From contig NZ_CANNCF010000002.1 in the NCBI RefSeq assembly GCF_947503045.1, forward strand, positions 62,001 to 126,000: DNA of 64,000 bases, given 5' to 3'. The notes beneath the pieces are model-generated. The model worked only from the letters and a program-made list of their open reading frames with translations, ran no database searches and was not told the DNA's origin. Shown here piece by piece: positions 1 through 8,240 of this stretch. Position 1 is the first letter of the stretch. Every line of letters starts with the position of its first letter. Made by a program: the position numbers and the translations under genes. This stretch comes from an uncultured Tateyamaria sp. (GTDB lineage Bacteria > Pseudomonadota > Alphaproteobacteria > Rhodobacterales > Rhodobacteraceae).

Positions 1-1461
1 CATATCGCGCGCGATGTCGTCCTGCTGTTCGTCGGTCAGCCCATAGCTGGCGAGCGTCTCCAGCTTGGTGATGACGCGGCGCAGGCGCAACTGGTCGACT
101 TCCTTGCGAAAGACTTCCTCGGGGCGGTGGGCGACCGCGCGCAGGATCTGGCCGATCCGGGTGGCGTTGTCGCGCGACCACATGAGGTCACGCCGTTGTT
201 CGATGATCGCTGCCGCGAGCGGGTCAAAAAAGCGACGTCCCGGCAGCACGATCTGACGCGGTGCGGTTTCGGCCTGCTGTTCGGAGGCGTCCAGAACGCT
301 GAGCACCACCGTGACCGGCAGGTTGGCCCATGCATGTTCGGAAAAATCCTCGATCAGGGATTCTTCGAACTGGGTGCGGTCCCCTGCGATGGGCATCGGC
401 AGGGACACGGTGAGTTCGGGGCGCGGATCGGGGTCGATGGCAAGGCCATGGCGGCGATCCACCGCGTTGAGATCAAGGGCAAAGCGCGCCTCGCCCGCCT
501 CGACCCCGTAATCGTCAGAGGCCTGATAGGGCAGTGACATCTCGCCAAGTGCATCCGAGTCCGGCGCGTTCAGGATCGACACGCGCGGGGCGGCGTCGGG
601 GATCACGGCCACCGACCATGTCCGTCCGCCGGGGCCGTTGATCGCAATCTCGCCTGAGGTCACGACGGTGAAATCCTGTTCTGATGCCGAGGCCGGGGGC
701 ACCTCGCCTACGCGGCCCGATACGGTCTCCGACACGGTGAGCGCGCCGACTTCGCCATAAAGGCGCAGGGTGATCAGGCTGCCTGCGGGCACTTCCAGCG
801 GCCCTTCGGCGATGTCGTTGAGGTAGATGGTGGGCCGGCCCGTGTAACGCGGGCTTTCCGCCCAGCCTTCCCAAACCGGGCCGGTCGCAAGCCCTTCGCC
901 GGCGCCGGGGGTCATGGTGGTGACCGACCCCACGCGCCAGATCGAGCCAAAGATCAGTGCCACGGCAAATATCACAACGGCCACATAGCGCAGGGCATAA
1001 GGGTCGCGGCGCGCGATGCGCAGATTGGCGGGCACGGGTTTGGCCTCAGCCGCGCGCTTTGCCATGCGCGCCTGATGCGCGCGCCAGACGGCCATCGAGG
1101 CTGCGTCAGCGTCGCCCACCGCTTGGGTGTCCATCAGCGCCTGAATGGGTCGCCCGGGCAGGGTTTCGTCGAGCCGCACAAGGGCCGCGCCCTGTGTCGG
1201 AAGGCGGAAGCGCGCGATCGCATAGATCAGCGCCGCAAGCCCAGCGAGGGCCGAGATGACGGCAGCGGCCCAGACCGCTTCGACCATGAAGCTGTCCTGC
1301 AGGCCCAGCATCAACACGGCCAGAACTGCCAGTACAACCGTGGCAAGCGGCCACGTCGCACGCCAGAAGTTTTCCGCAAACATGCCCGCGCGGGTCCAGA
1401 ACAGCGGCCAGCGCAACGCGCTCAGCCCGCGGCGCACATCATGTTTCGAAAAACTGGCCAT
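1..1461 (-). CDS. TIGR02302/DUF4175 family membrane protein, N-terminal part (runs off window)
   Basis: Reading back from the ATG at 1461, an open frame continues to base 1 without a stop, so 487 codons of a longer gene are present. The N-terminus (MASFSKHDVRRGLSALRW) is followed by two hydrophobic segments at about residues 37-54 and 63-82, and a third near residue 170 (YVAVVIFAVALIFGSIW). A long soluble region follows, with beta-rich segments and a charged DEQQDDIARD stretch. This matches the layout of the large TIGR02302/DUF4175 proteins that sit beside lysA in Rhodobacteraceae; their function is unknown. An AAGGGA ribosome site lies just upstream of the start. The C-terminal half, which in this family is often low-complexity and Gln/Met-rich, lies outside the window. 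Confidence 0.75.
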   Translation of the reverse strand, partial: MASFSKHDVRRGLSALRWPLFWTRAGMFAENFWRATWPLATVVLAVLAVLMLGLQDSFMVEAVWAAAVISALAGLAALIYAIARFRLPTQGAALVRLDETLPGRPIQALMDTQAVGDADAASMAVWRAHQARMAKRAAEAKPVPANLRIARRDPYALRYVAVVIFAVALIFGSIWRVGSVTTMTPGAGEGLATGPVWEGWAESPRYTGRPTIYLNDIAEGPLEVPAGSLITLRLYGEVGALTVSETVSGRVGEVPPASASEQDFTVVTSGEIAINGPGGRTWSVAVIPDAAPRVSILNAPDSDALGEMSLPYQASDDYGVEAGEARFALDLNAVDRRHGLAIDPDPRPELTVSLPMPIAGDRTQFEESLIEDFSEHAWANLPVTVVLSVLDASEQQAETAPRQIVLPGRRFFDPLAAAIIEQRRDLMWSRDNATRIGQILRAVAHRPEEVFRKEVDQLRLRRVITKLETLASYGLTDEQQDDIARDM

Positions 1462-1582
1462 ATCTCGCGTCCCTTACCGGTGGCGCGGCGCATAACAGCG
1501 CCTGAACCTTCAATATAGGCTTTGAGCGTATCAAAGCCACTCGACTTTACGCGCAGCTAAAGCCAAGCGACCTTAAGCGCGG

Positions 1583-2848
1583 CTAAAGCCACTCGGGGAT
1601 GCTATCGCGATTTATCATTTCGTCAAAGGTCGGGCGACGGCGGATCACCGCGTATTGATCACCTTTCACCAAAACCTCCGGAATCAGGGGCCTTGTGTTG
1701 TATTCGCTGCTCATTACCGCGCCATATGCGCCCGCCGAGCGGAAGGCGACGAGGTCACCGGCGGTCAACGGCGGCATCATCCGCTGCTTGGCAAAGGTGT
1801 CACCGGATTCGCAGACCGGCCCGACGATGTCGTAAGGCACCTGTTCGACGCCCGGTTCCGGTTCGATCACGGGCACGATGTCGTGGTGTGCCTCGTACAT
1901 GGCGGGGCGGATCAGGTCGTTCATGGCGCCGTCCAGAATCAGGAAATCGCGCCCCTCGCCGGATTTCACATAGATGACCTCGCTGATCATGCAGCCCGCA
2001 TTGCCCGCGATCAGACGGCCCGGTTCGATCTCGATCTCGCAGCCCAGATGGCCGACCGTGCGCTGCACCATCGCGCCGTATTCCACCGGCAGCGGCGGCG
2101 CCTCATTGCTGCGTGCGTATGGTATGCCGAGGCCCCCGCCCAGATCGAGGCGGCGGATGTTGTGCCCGTCAGCGCGCAATATCCCGGTCAGTTCGGCGAC
2201 CTTTTGATAGGCCAGTTCGAACGGTGCCAGATCGGTCAGTTGCGAGCCGATGTGGACGTCGATGCCGATCACTTCGAGGTGCTCCATCGCAGCGGCCATG
2301 GCATAGACCTCGCGGGCACGGGCGATGGGAATGCCGAACTTGTTTTCTGACTTGCCGGTGGCGATCTTGGCGTGCGTTTTGGCGTCCACATCCGGGTTCA
2401 CCCGGATGGTGATGGGGGCGGTCACGCCAACCTCGCCCGCGACGCGGTTCAGCACCTCCATCTCGGGTTCGGATTCGACGTTGAACTGGCGGATGCCGCC
2501 GGTCAGGGCCATGCGGATTTCGTCTGCCGTCTTGCCGATACCGGAAAAGACGATGCGCTCGCCGGGCACACCTGCAGCCTTGGCGCGCAGATATTCACCG
2601 CCCGACACCACGTCCATGCCCGCGCCAGCCTGCGCCAGCGTCTTGAGGATGGCCTGATTGCTGGCCGCCTTCATCGCATAGCAGACCAGGTGGTCGGTGC
2701 CTGCCAGTGCCTCATCCAGAACGGTATAGTGGCGCAAAAGCGTTGCGGTTGAATAGACATAGAAGGGCGTGCCAACCGCTGCCGCAATCTCGGACAGGGG
2801 GACGTCTTCGGCGAAAAGCGCGCCATCGCGGTAGAGAAAATGGTCCAT
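1583..2848 (-). CDS. lysA: Diaminopimelate decarboxylase
   Basis: A 421-residue PLP enzyme of fold type III that decarboxylates meso-diaminopimelate to L-lysine, the last step of lysine synthesis. The PLP lysine is visible in CYAMKAAS (about K60). Also present are HIGSQ, the glycine-rich phosphate loop LDLGGGLGIPY, an EPGR segment and the C-terminal CESGDTF motif that supplies the catalytic cysteine across the dimer. The ATG at 2848 (MDHFLYRDG) is chosen because family members begin there. A TTG at 2884, directly abutting the upstream stop codon, would add 12 residues and cannot be excluded, since a hairpin occupies the region just before the ATG. Length is normal for the family. It follows the ATP-grasp pair on the same strand. 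Confidence 0.95.
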   Translation of the reverse strand: MDHFLYRDGALFAEDVPLSEIAAAVGTPFYVYSTATLLRHYTVLDEALAGTDHLVCYAMKAASNQAILKTLAQAGAGMDVVSGGEYLRAKAAGVPGERIVFSGIGKTADEIRMALTGGIRQFNVESEPEMEVLNRVAGEVGVTAPITIRVNPDVDAKTHAKIATGKSENKFGIPIARAREVYAMAAAMEHLEVIGIDVHIGSQLTDLAPFELAYQKVAELTGILRADGHNIRRLDLGGGLGIPYARSNEAPPLPVEYGAMVQRTVGHLGCEIEIEPGRLIAGNAGCMISEVIYVKSGEGRDFLILDGAMNDLIRPAMYEAHHDIVPVIEPEPGVEQVPYDIVGPVCESGDTFAKQRMMPPLTAGDLVAFRSAGAYGAVMSSEYNTRPLIPEVLVKGDQYAVIRRRPTFDEMINRDSIPEWL

Positions 2849-2872
2849 GCACCGGCCAATAGCGACCGGTGC
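2849..2872 (-). other. Hairpin directly upstream of the lysA ATG
   Basis: A perfect 7-bp inverted repeat (GCACCGG / CCGGTGC) with a 10-nt loop fills the space immediately before the lysA ATG and starts 13 nt after the upstream stop codon. It lacks a T-tract, so it is unlikely to be an efficient terminator. It could hide the ribosome site of the ATG at 2848 or simply be coding if the TTG at 2884 is the true start. Confidence 0.4.
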
Positions 2873-2884
2873 AGGCTTGTTCAA

Positions 2885-4075
2885 TCAGCTCTTGGCGGAT
2901 TTCGCGCTTTGGCGGGCGCGGAAGGTCGACACTTTCGATTGCAGGATGGCGTTCGACCGTGCGGTGGCCGCCTCAAACCGGGGCAGGAAACGGTTGTTGC
3001 GAATGCCTTCGCGCGCGGCAAGTTGCCAAAGCACGTGATAGGGGTTGTCGTTGCATTCGATGATCACCGGCCCGTCCTCGCCCATGGCGATGTCCCATCC
3101 GACAACGCCGAATTCGGGAAAGAGACCGTGCCCTGTGCAGGCGGTTTCGATCAGTTTGTCCCAGTGCGGGATCTGATAGCCTTCGAAGACGAGACCCGAG
3201 ACGGGGTGTTTGTCGATCCACTCTGCTGCCGGACCCGATCCGATATTGCACTGCTTCACTTGCCCGCTGTGATCATCAATCAGCGCGACCATGCTGCCCG
3301 CCTGCCAGAAATTGTCCGACATGGCCGTGGGCGAAGGGACTTTCCACACCGTATAGAGCGGCGAAATACCGTTTTCATCGCGCAACGTGACCACGCGCAG
3401 GGTACCGACGGATGCGCCTGTCATATCTGTCATGGCGCTGTGCTGCTTGATCGCGGATTGCAGGATGAAGCCTTCGGGATAGTCGGCAACCACTTCGCGC
3501 GCGAACTGCGCAACCGGGACGACGCGCCCGTTGCCCAGATGCAGACTGTCTGCCTCGCGCCTTTCGATCAGGGCCGAACCAACACTGGCCGCACCCTCGC
3601 AAGGCTTTGCAAACAGGGGATAAACGGCGGATGTGCGCAGGAAATCCTCGACCTGTTCAGGGGTGCGCAGCGTGGTGATATTGCCGAACACGCGATCGCC
3701 GTGCACCACGGCCTGGGTGTGCGTTGTGGCGAGGCCAAGTTGGGTCAGAAGGGCGGTATACATCACCTTGTCGCGCAGAAAGGCGCGCGTGCCCGTCAGT
3801 TTCATCGGGGATGCGGCGACGTTCAGCTCGTAGCTGCCGATCTTGCCCACGTATTCGCGCTTTTGCGCCTTGGACAGCGCCGGATCATAGGCGCCGGTCG
3901 AGAAGTATTCGTGGCTGGCCAGCTTGCCCGGCCCCCAGCGCAGCGCCATCATTTCGCGCATCTGCCCAAGCGGGCCAACGCCAAAGCGGCGGGCGACGGC
4001 GACCATGGTTTCAGCGGCGGCCGGGCGTGGGTCTTTTGGGGCGGCCAGAAGGATTTTGTCTGCGGTCGTGATCAT
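2885..4075 (-). CDS. ATP-grasp domain protein, second of a tandem pair
   Basis: A 396-residue protein with an ATP-grasp fold resembling the sugar-transfer-associated ATP-grasp group (PF14397-like). Visible features are a nucleotide-binding strand and lysine in YPLFAKPCEGAASVGS, the MSDNFWQAGS segment shared with its neighbour, and the metal-binding end FGVVGWDIAM...VIIECNDNP. Proteins of this fold join a carboxylate to an amine or thiol using ATP; the substrate is unknown. It is clearly paralogous to the upstream gene across its whole length. The ATG at 4075 overlaps the upstream stop in an ATGA arrangement, so the two are translationally coupled. An in-frame extension to 4222 has no support because it lies inside the upstream gene. 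Confidence 0.8.
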   Translation of the reverse strand: MITTADKILLAAPKDPRPAAAETMVAVARRFGVGPLGQMREMMALRWGPGKLASHEYFSTGAYDPALSKAQKREYVGKIGSYELNVAASPMKLTGTRAFLRDKVMYTALLTQLGLATTHTQAVVHGDRVFGNITTLRTPEQVEDFLRTSAVYPLFAKPCEGAASVGSALIERREADSLHLGNGRVVPVAQFAREVVADYPEGFILQSAIKQHSAMTDMTGASVGTLRVVTLRDENGISPLYTVWKVPSPTAMSDNFWQAGSMVALIDDHSGQVKQCNIGSGPAAEWIDKHPVSGLVFEGYQIPHWDKLIETACTGHGLFPEFGVVGWDIAMGEDGPVIIECNDNPYHVLWQLAAREGIRNNRFLPRFEAATARSNAILQSKVSTFRARQSAKSAKS

Positions 4076-5253
4076 TTTTTTGCCCTCCCGGCGGTCTGGA
4101 TTCTGGCGACCTGCTTGATCTGGCGCGCGGCCACGGCGTCCCAGATGGGGGTGAGATCGGCATTTGCGACACCGCGCCCGGCGGCGATCTGGTAAAGCAT
4201 ATGCGAGGGGTTGTCGTTGCATTCCACGATCGCTGGCCCGTCGCCGGTCACCGCGATGTCAAAGCCGCAGACACCGAATTCGGGGAAAACAGCATGGGCA
4301 TCCACGGCGATTTTCAGCGTCTCTTTCCAATGGGGCAAGGTCACGCCCACAATCGGCTGGCCAGAAGTCGGATGATCAATAATCTCTTCGGACTTGAGAC
4401 CCGTGCCCCGAACACAGGACAGCACCTCGCCGCTGTCGAGTTCAAGATGGGCCAGCAGGCTGCCTGCCTGCCAGAAGTTGTCCGACATCGCATCCGGTGC
4501 GGGCAGCTTCCAGACCGCATAGGCCGGTTTCGCGCCGCTGCCATCATTGGCCGTGACAATGCGCACGCAACCGATGGCGGCCCCCACGATGCGGGCCATC
4601 GCCGGGTCCGGGCGGAGCGCGTCCTGAAACAGGAAGCCGCCGGGATAGCGGTCCAGCACCTCGCGTGCAAAGGCGTCGACGTTCAGGACCTTGCCATTGC
4701 CCAAGCGCAATGTGTCACCTTCCCGCGCCTCGATCCGCACTGATCCTTCGGAGAGAGAGCCGTGATGCGGTTTGCCGAAAAGCGGATAGGTTGCGTCTGT
4801 GCGCAGGAAGGTGGCCACGGCGGCGGCATCGCGCAGCACAGGCAATTGCCCTGCATCGCGAAATCCGCTGACCAGCGCTTGGGTTTTGGGGGTCGGGATG
4901 CCGAGTTGGGTCAAAAGCTTCGTATAAAGCAGCTTGTTGCCGACAAAGGCGCGCGTCGGCACGGCCATTGGCGGGTTCATCGACGTATTGAGCGCGTTGA
5001 CCCCGGCTTGCCCCAGAAACGCACGCTTGTCCGTGGGCGATTTTGCCGGATCGAACAGGCGCAGGGAATAGTATTCCGGCCCACTCAGTTTTTGCGCGCC
5101 CCGGCGCATCGAAAAGATGTCGCGCATCTGGCGAAACGGGCTGACCCCGTATGCCTTTGCCACCTGTGCGATCATCGGGGCCTCGGCCTTTTTCGCCGTG
5201 CCCGGCGCGTCCAGAAGTGCGCCTTGTGGTGCCTGTAAATTTGTATCCGTCAT
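4072..5253 (-). CDS. ATP-grasp domain protein, first of a tandem pair
   Basis: A 393-residue paralogue of the next gene. It shares the pattern VSPFRQMRDIFSMRRG near the N-terminus, YPLFGKPHHGSLSEGS around the ATP-binding lysine, MSDNFWQAGSLLA, and the C-terminal metal/phosphate motif FGVCGFDIAVTGDGPAIVECNDNPSH (shortened here to its conserved ends FGVCGFDIA and IVECNDNP). No signal peptide or membrane segment is seen, so it is probably cytoplasmic. The reaction and substrate are unknown. The ATGA overlap with the downstream paralogue and the following lysA suggest an operon, but a link to lysine metabolism is only positional. It probably arose by tandem duplication followed by divergence. Confidence 0.8.
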   Translation of the reverse strand: MTDTNLQAPQGALLDAPGTAKKAEAPMIAQVAKAYGVSPFRQMRDIFSMRRGAQKLSGPEYYSLRLFDPAKSPTDKRAFLGQAGVNALNTSMNPPMAVPTRAFVGNKLLYTKLLTQLGIPTPKTQALVSGFRDAGQLPVLRDAAAVATFLRTDATYPLFGKPHHGSLSEGSVRIEAREGDTLRLGNGKVLNVDAFAREVLDRYPGGFLFQDALRPDPAMARIVGAAIGCVRIVTANDGSGAKPAYAVWKLPAPDAMSDNFWQAGSLLAHLELDSGEVLSCVRGTGLKSEEIIDHPTSGQPIVGVTLPHWKETLKIAVDAHAVFPEFGVCGFDIAVTGDGPAIVECNDNPSHMLYQIAAGRGVANADLTPIWDAVAARQIKQVARIQTAGRAKK

Positions 5254-5560
5254 GAGTCTGTGCCCCGTTTTTTGATACCCAGTTCTGCCTCAATCGCAGG
5301 GATAAATTGCGAAAATGGCAACAATGGGGCGTTATTGTTTCCAAATTGGTGAAAGTTTTACGGAGCTCGGAGTCGGCCGAGTTCATTCGCGCCCGTAGTC
5401 AAGGCCGCGTATACGGCCGCCGGGCTGCGCCAGCCCTCCCGCGGGCTGGTGCAATGGTGAAAGCTGCACGGACCGGAGAACGAAGATGTCTTTGGCATAC
5501 ATAAAGCGCACAGGCGGAACACTTGGATGCACCACCCCAGAGCTGGCGCAGCCCAGCGTG
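5254..5560. other. Intergenic region between the DUF2834 gene and the ATP-grasp pair
   Basis: About 307 bases with no convincing gene. It must hold the promoter of the ATP-grasp pair. It contains a hairpin at 5427-5452 (CCAGCCC / GGGCTGG with a 6-nt loop, extended to about 10 pairs by flanking bases including one G-T). The hairpin could end transcription from the argH/lipoprotein/DUF2834 operon, although no T-tract follows it on the minus strand. Confidence 0.5.
5427..5452 (-). terminator. Possible hairpin terminator after the DUF2834 gene
   Basis: A GC-rich stem of 7 perfect pairs, extended to 10 with one wobble, has a 6-nt loop and lies about 110 bases after the DUF2834 stop codon. There is no T-run, so it is at best a weak intrinsic terminator. 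Confidence 0.3.
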
Positions 5561-5878
5561 TTAGCTCACAGGCCGCGAGCGTAAAAACAGGTAAAGCGGC
5601 AGCCCGCAGCTTACCCCGATGCAAAAGGTCGCCGGGATGGCGATCAGCGCCACCCAGTTCCGGCGCACCGCAACTTCGGAAATTATGAAAACCGTCAATG
5701 CCACCGCCGCGATGGTCAGATCCCAGACCAGCCCGCTGGTGGCGGCATTCACATGCCACGCATCCACCATCGCCATCAGGTCATAGCCGTTCGCGTTGAA
5801 CCAGCTGACAAAGTAATACATCGGATGAATCGCCCCCCAGATCGCGAGGGCCAGATAGATCATGCGGATCGGGGCCAT
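5561..5878 (-). CDS. DUF2834 domain integral membrane protein
   Basis: A 105-residue hydrophobic protein with three predicted membrane segments: IYLALAIWGAIHPMYYFVSWF at the N-terminus, a central segment around LTIAAVALTVFIISEVAV, and a C-terminal segment around LIAIPATFCIGVSCGLPLYLFL. The N-terminal FVSWF and WDLTIAA patterns fit DUF2834, a family of unknown function. The ATG at 5878 is chosen because it lies only 4 bases after the lipoprotein stop codon. A TTG further upstream would place the start within that gene. Position indicates cotranscription with argH and the small lipoprotein. Confidence 0.75.
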   Translation of the reverse strand: MAPIRMIYLALAIWGAIHPMYYFVSWFNANGYDLMAMVDAWHVNAATSGLVWDLTIAAVALTVFIISEVAVRRNWVALIAIPATFCIGVSCGLPLYLFLRSRPVS

Positions 5879-5882
5879 CAGA

Positions 5883-6059
5883 TCAGAAGATGCCCACACC
5901 AACGGTCAATGGCCCGCGGGAAACACCGATCGAACCCCCGACATGCCCGCCGGAGCCGACGGAAATGCCGACATTGGTCGAAACGGGGCGCTCGGGTTCG
6001 CCGTCCACTCCGCAGGCGGCAAGGCCCAACAGGGCGATCAGGCAAAGGGCGCGTTTCAT
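5883..6059 (-). CDS. Small lipoprotein downstream of argH
   Basis: A 58-residue peptide beginning [17 protein letters not shown], a lipoprotein signal with the lipobox LAAC and the acylated cysteine at residue 16. The mature part is short, glycine-rich ([17 protein letters not shown]) and ends GVGIF. The ATG overlaps the argH stop codon as ATGA, and its own stop is 4 bases before the DUF2834 start, so it is a genuine operon member despite its size. Short lipoproteins in this position next to argH are common in roseobacters. No function is known. Confidence 0.8.
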   Translation of the reverse strand: MKRALCLIALLGLAACGVDGEPERPVSTNVGISVGSGGHVGGSIGVSRGPLTVGVGIF

Positions 6060-7447
6060 GACAACATCTCCTTCCAGCGGGCGACCTGCGCGAGGACCTG
6101 TGTGGGCGCGGTGCCTCCGTAAGATGTACGCGATGCGACGGAATTTTCCACGCCCAAAACGTCAAAGACGTCAGATGTGATGCCGGAATGGGCGGATTTC
6201 ATCTGCTCCAGCGTCAGATCGGGCAGGTCACAGCCTTGGGTTTCCGCCATGGCCACAAGGGCGCCGGTGATGTGATGTGCGTCGCGAAACGGCAGGCCGA
6301 GCACCCGCACCAGCCAGTCGGCAAGATCGGTTGCCGTGGAAAATCCGGAGCCTGCCGCCGCCGCAAGACTTTCGCGATTAGCAGTCATGTCGCGCACCAT
6401 CCCGTCCATCGCGGCCAGCGCCAGCATCCAGTTGTCGGCTGCGTCAAAGACCTGTTCCTTGTCTTCCTGCATGTCCTTGGAATAGGCGAGCGGAAGCCCC
6501 TTCATCACCATCATCAGCGCCGTATTGGCCCCAAAGATGCGGCCCACCTTGGCGCGGATGAGTTCTGCCGCATCAGGGTTCTTTTTCTGCGGCATAATGC
6601 TGGACCCGGTCGAGAACCGATCCGACAGGGTGACAAAGCGAAACTGGGCCGAGGACCAGATCACCAGTTCCTCGGCAAAGCGCGACAGGTGCATCGCGCA
6701 GATGCTGGCCGTGCTCAGAAATTCCAGAGCAAAGTCACGGTCACTCACCGCATCAAGGCTGTTGGCGGCGGGCCGCTCAAAGCCCAGCGCCTGAGCGGTC
6801 ATGTCCCGGTCGATGGGAAATGAGGTGCCCGCCAGCGCCGCCGCCCCCAAGGGGCTTTCATTCATACGCACGCGCGCATCGCGCACGCGGGACAGATCGC
6901 GGCCAAACATCTCGACATAGGCCATCATGTGATGGCCCCATGTGACGGGCTGCGCGGTTTGCAGGTGGGTAAAGCCGGGCATGACCCAATCCGCCCCCGC
7001 CTCGGCCTGATCGAGCAGGGCAGCGATCAGCGACAGCAGCGCCCCTTCGGCGGCATCGAACTGATCCCGCACCCAGAGTTTGAAATCCGTCGCCACCTGA
7101 TCGTTGCGCGACCGGCCTGTGTGCAGGCGGCCCGCAGGTTCACCGATGATCTCTTTCAGGCGCGCCTCCACATTCATGTGGATGTCTTCCAGGGCGGTCG
7201 AAAACGCGAACGTGCCGCCCTCAATCTCTGACAAGACCGTGAGCAGGCCTTCCCGTATCGCCTCGACATCCTTATTGCCTAAGATGCCCGTGGCGCCCAA
7301 CATGGCGGCATGGGCGCGCGAGCCTGCAATATCCTGGGACGCCATGCGCTGGTCAAACCCGATCGAGGCATTGATGGCCTCCATGATCGCGTCCGGCCCG
7401 GCGGCAAAGCGTCCGCCCCACATGGTGTTTGCAGATTTATCGGTCAT
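6056..7447 (-). CDS. argH: Argininosuccinate lyase
   Basis: A 463-residue enzyme of the fumarase/aspartase superfamily that splits argininosuccinate into arginine and fumarate, the last step of arginine synthesis. The superfamily signature [12 protein letters not shown] is present with the catalytic serine, along with the N-terminal [11 protein letters not shown], the region around [14 protein letters not shown] and the TxQPAQP-type stretch [14 protein letters not shown]. Length is typical. The start at 7447 ([14 protein letters not shown]) fits homologues; an ATG four codons upstream is also possible. Only about 25 bases separate it from the divergent thioredoxin gene, so their promoters must overlap coding sequence or each other. 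The stop overlaps the next start (ATGA). Confidence 0.96.
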   Translation of the reverse strand: MTDKSANTMWGGRFAAGPDAIMEAINASIGFDQRMASQDIAGSRAHAAMLGATGILGNKDVEAIREGLLTVLSEIEGGTFAFSTALEDIHMNVEARLKEIIGEPAGRLHTGRSRNDQVATDFKLWVRDQFDAAEGALLSLIAALLDQAEAGADWVMPGFTHLQTAQPVTWGHHMMAYVEMFGRDLSRVRDARVRMNESPLGAAALAGTSFPIDRDMTAQALGFERPAANSLDAVSDRDFALEFLSTASICAMHLSRFAEELVIWSSAQFRFVTLSDRFSTGSSIMPQKKNPDAAELIRAKVGRIFGANTALMMVMKGLPLAYSKDMQEDKEQVFDAADNWMLALAAMDGMVRDMTANRESLAAAAGSGFSTATDLADWLVRVLGLPFRDAHHITGALVAMAETQGCDLPDLTLEQMKSAHSGITSDVFDVLGVENSVASRTSYGGTAPTQVLAQVARWKEMLS

Positions 7448-7472
7448 GGATTGGCCCATCAGAGGTGAGAAG

Positions 7473-8039
7473 ATGAAAAGACTAGTTGCTGCAGCCCTCT
7501 ACATGGCCCTTGCGATCAGCGCAATTCCCGGCCACGCCGACACCTCCGCCGCCGCCGCCCTGCGGGACGGCGATATGCGCAAGCTGATCTTTCATGACAC
7601 CCCCGCCGCCGTATCAAACGCCGCCTTTGATCTTGCGGACGACGCCGGCACCGCCACACTCGAGGACTATCGCGGCAAATACGTGCTGCTGAATTTCTGG
7701 GCCACGTGGTGTGCGCCGTGCCGTCACGAAATGCCGATGCTGTCGGAACTCCAAAGCCTCTATGGCGGGGACGGTTTCGAAGTGCTGACCATCGCGACGG
7801 GGCGCAATTCACCTGCCGGGATCATCAAATTCTTTGATGACACTGGCATCGACAACCTGCCGCGCCATCAGGACCCCAAGCAGAAGCTGGCGGCACAAAT
7901 GGGTATCTTCGGCCTGCCGATCACCGTGATCATCGACCCCGAGGGGCGTGAAATCGCGCGGTTGCGCGGGGACGCGGATTGGTCCAGCGAAAGCGCCAAA
8001 GCGATCATCGCGGAGCTGATCGGGGCTGAGGGTAGCTGA
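7473..8039 (+). CDS. TlpA-like thioredoxin-fold protein, exported
   Basis: A 188-residue protein with a signal peptide ([22 protein letters not shown]) and a thioredoxin fold carrying the redox motif WCAPC in [17 protein letters not shown] at about residues 72-88. The cis-proline loop follows in [12 protein letters not shown]. TlpA/ResA-like periplasmic proteins reduce disulfides, often for cytochrome c or copper site assembly. The ATG at 7473 is preceded by AGAGGTGAG at good spacing. A longer in-frame reading from 7104 runs through argH on the opposite strand and is rejected. It is divergent from argH, the usual roseobacter arrangement. Confidence 0.88.
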   Translation: MKRLVAAALYMALAISAIPGHADTSAAAALRDGDMRKLIFHDTPAAVSNAAFDLADDAGTATLEDYRGKYVLLNFWATWCAPCRHEMPMLSELQSLYGGDGFEVLTIATGRNSPAGIIKFFDDTGIDNLPRHQDPKQKLAAQMGIFGLPITVIIDPEGREIARLRGDADWSSESAKAIIAELIGAEGS

Positions 8040-8240
8040 CAACCCAACGTCCAACGCATTGGTCTGCGTGAAACGTCTACCCAACGCATCTTCTCTGATT
8101 AAAAAAATCCTGGGGAGCTGCGCAGCAGCGGGGCAAAGCCCCATATACCGCTCGACATCCAACCCAGACCTCACCCCCCAAGCGCACCGTTTTCCGATCT
8201 CGGATAACGATCCGGAATTTTTCTCAAAATTCCGCCCGGC
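8040..8240. other. Intergenic region with dispersed-repeat copy and hairpins
   Basis: Between convergent genes. Bases 8090-8111 (CTTCTCTGATT, an A-run, then ATCCT) match the arms of the inverted repeat at 22248-22442. Bases 8130-8142 form a small GGGGC/GCCCC hairpin. Bases 8213-8234 form a perfect 9-bp stem (CGGAATTTT / AAAATTCCG) with a TCTC loop just after the Hint gene stop, which may end transcription from both sides. Confidence 0.5.
8213..8234 (-). terminator. Possible terminator hairpin after the Hint-domain gene
   Basis: A perfect 9-bp inverted repeat with a 4-nt loop lies 7 bases beyond the stop codon of the Hint gene. The T-rich inner half of the stem could serve in place of a T-tract. 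The position between convergent genes supports a bidirectional terminator role, but the stem is AT-rich and no strong T-run follows. Confidence 0.4.

Noticed and set aside
2840-4195. Long reading frame on the plus strand opposite the ATP-grasp gene
   Set aside because: It is the antisense shadow of a well-supported coding region and has no recognisable domain. The same applies to long shadows at 20424-21944, 24232-26622, 29486-30784, 32114-33709 and 56870-58210.
7104-8039. Long version of the thioredoxin gene starting at 7104
   Set aside because: The upstream part is antisense to argH, and the signal peptide and ribosome site fix the start at 7473.
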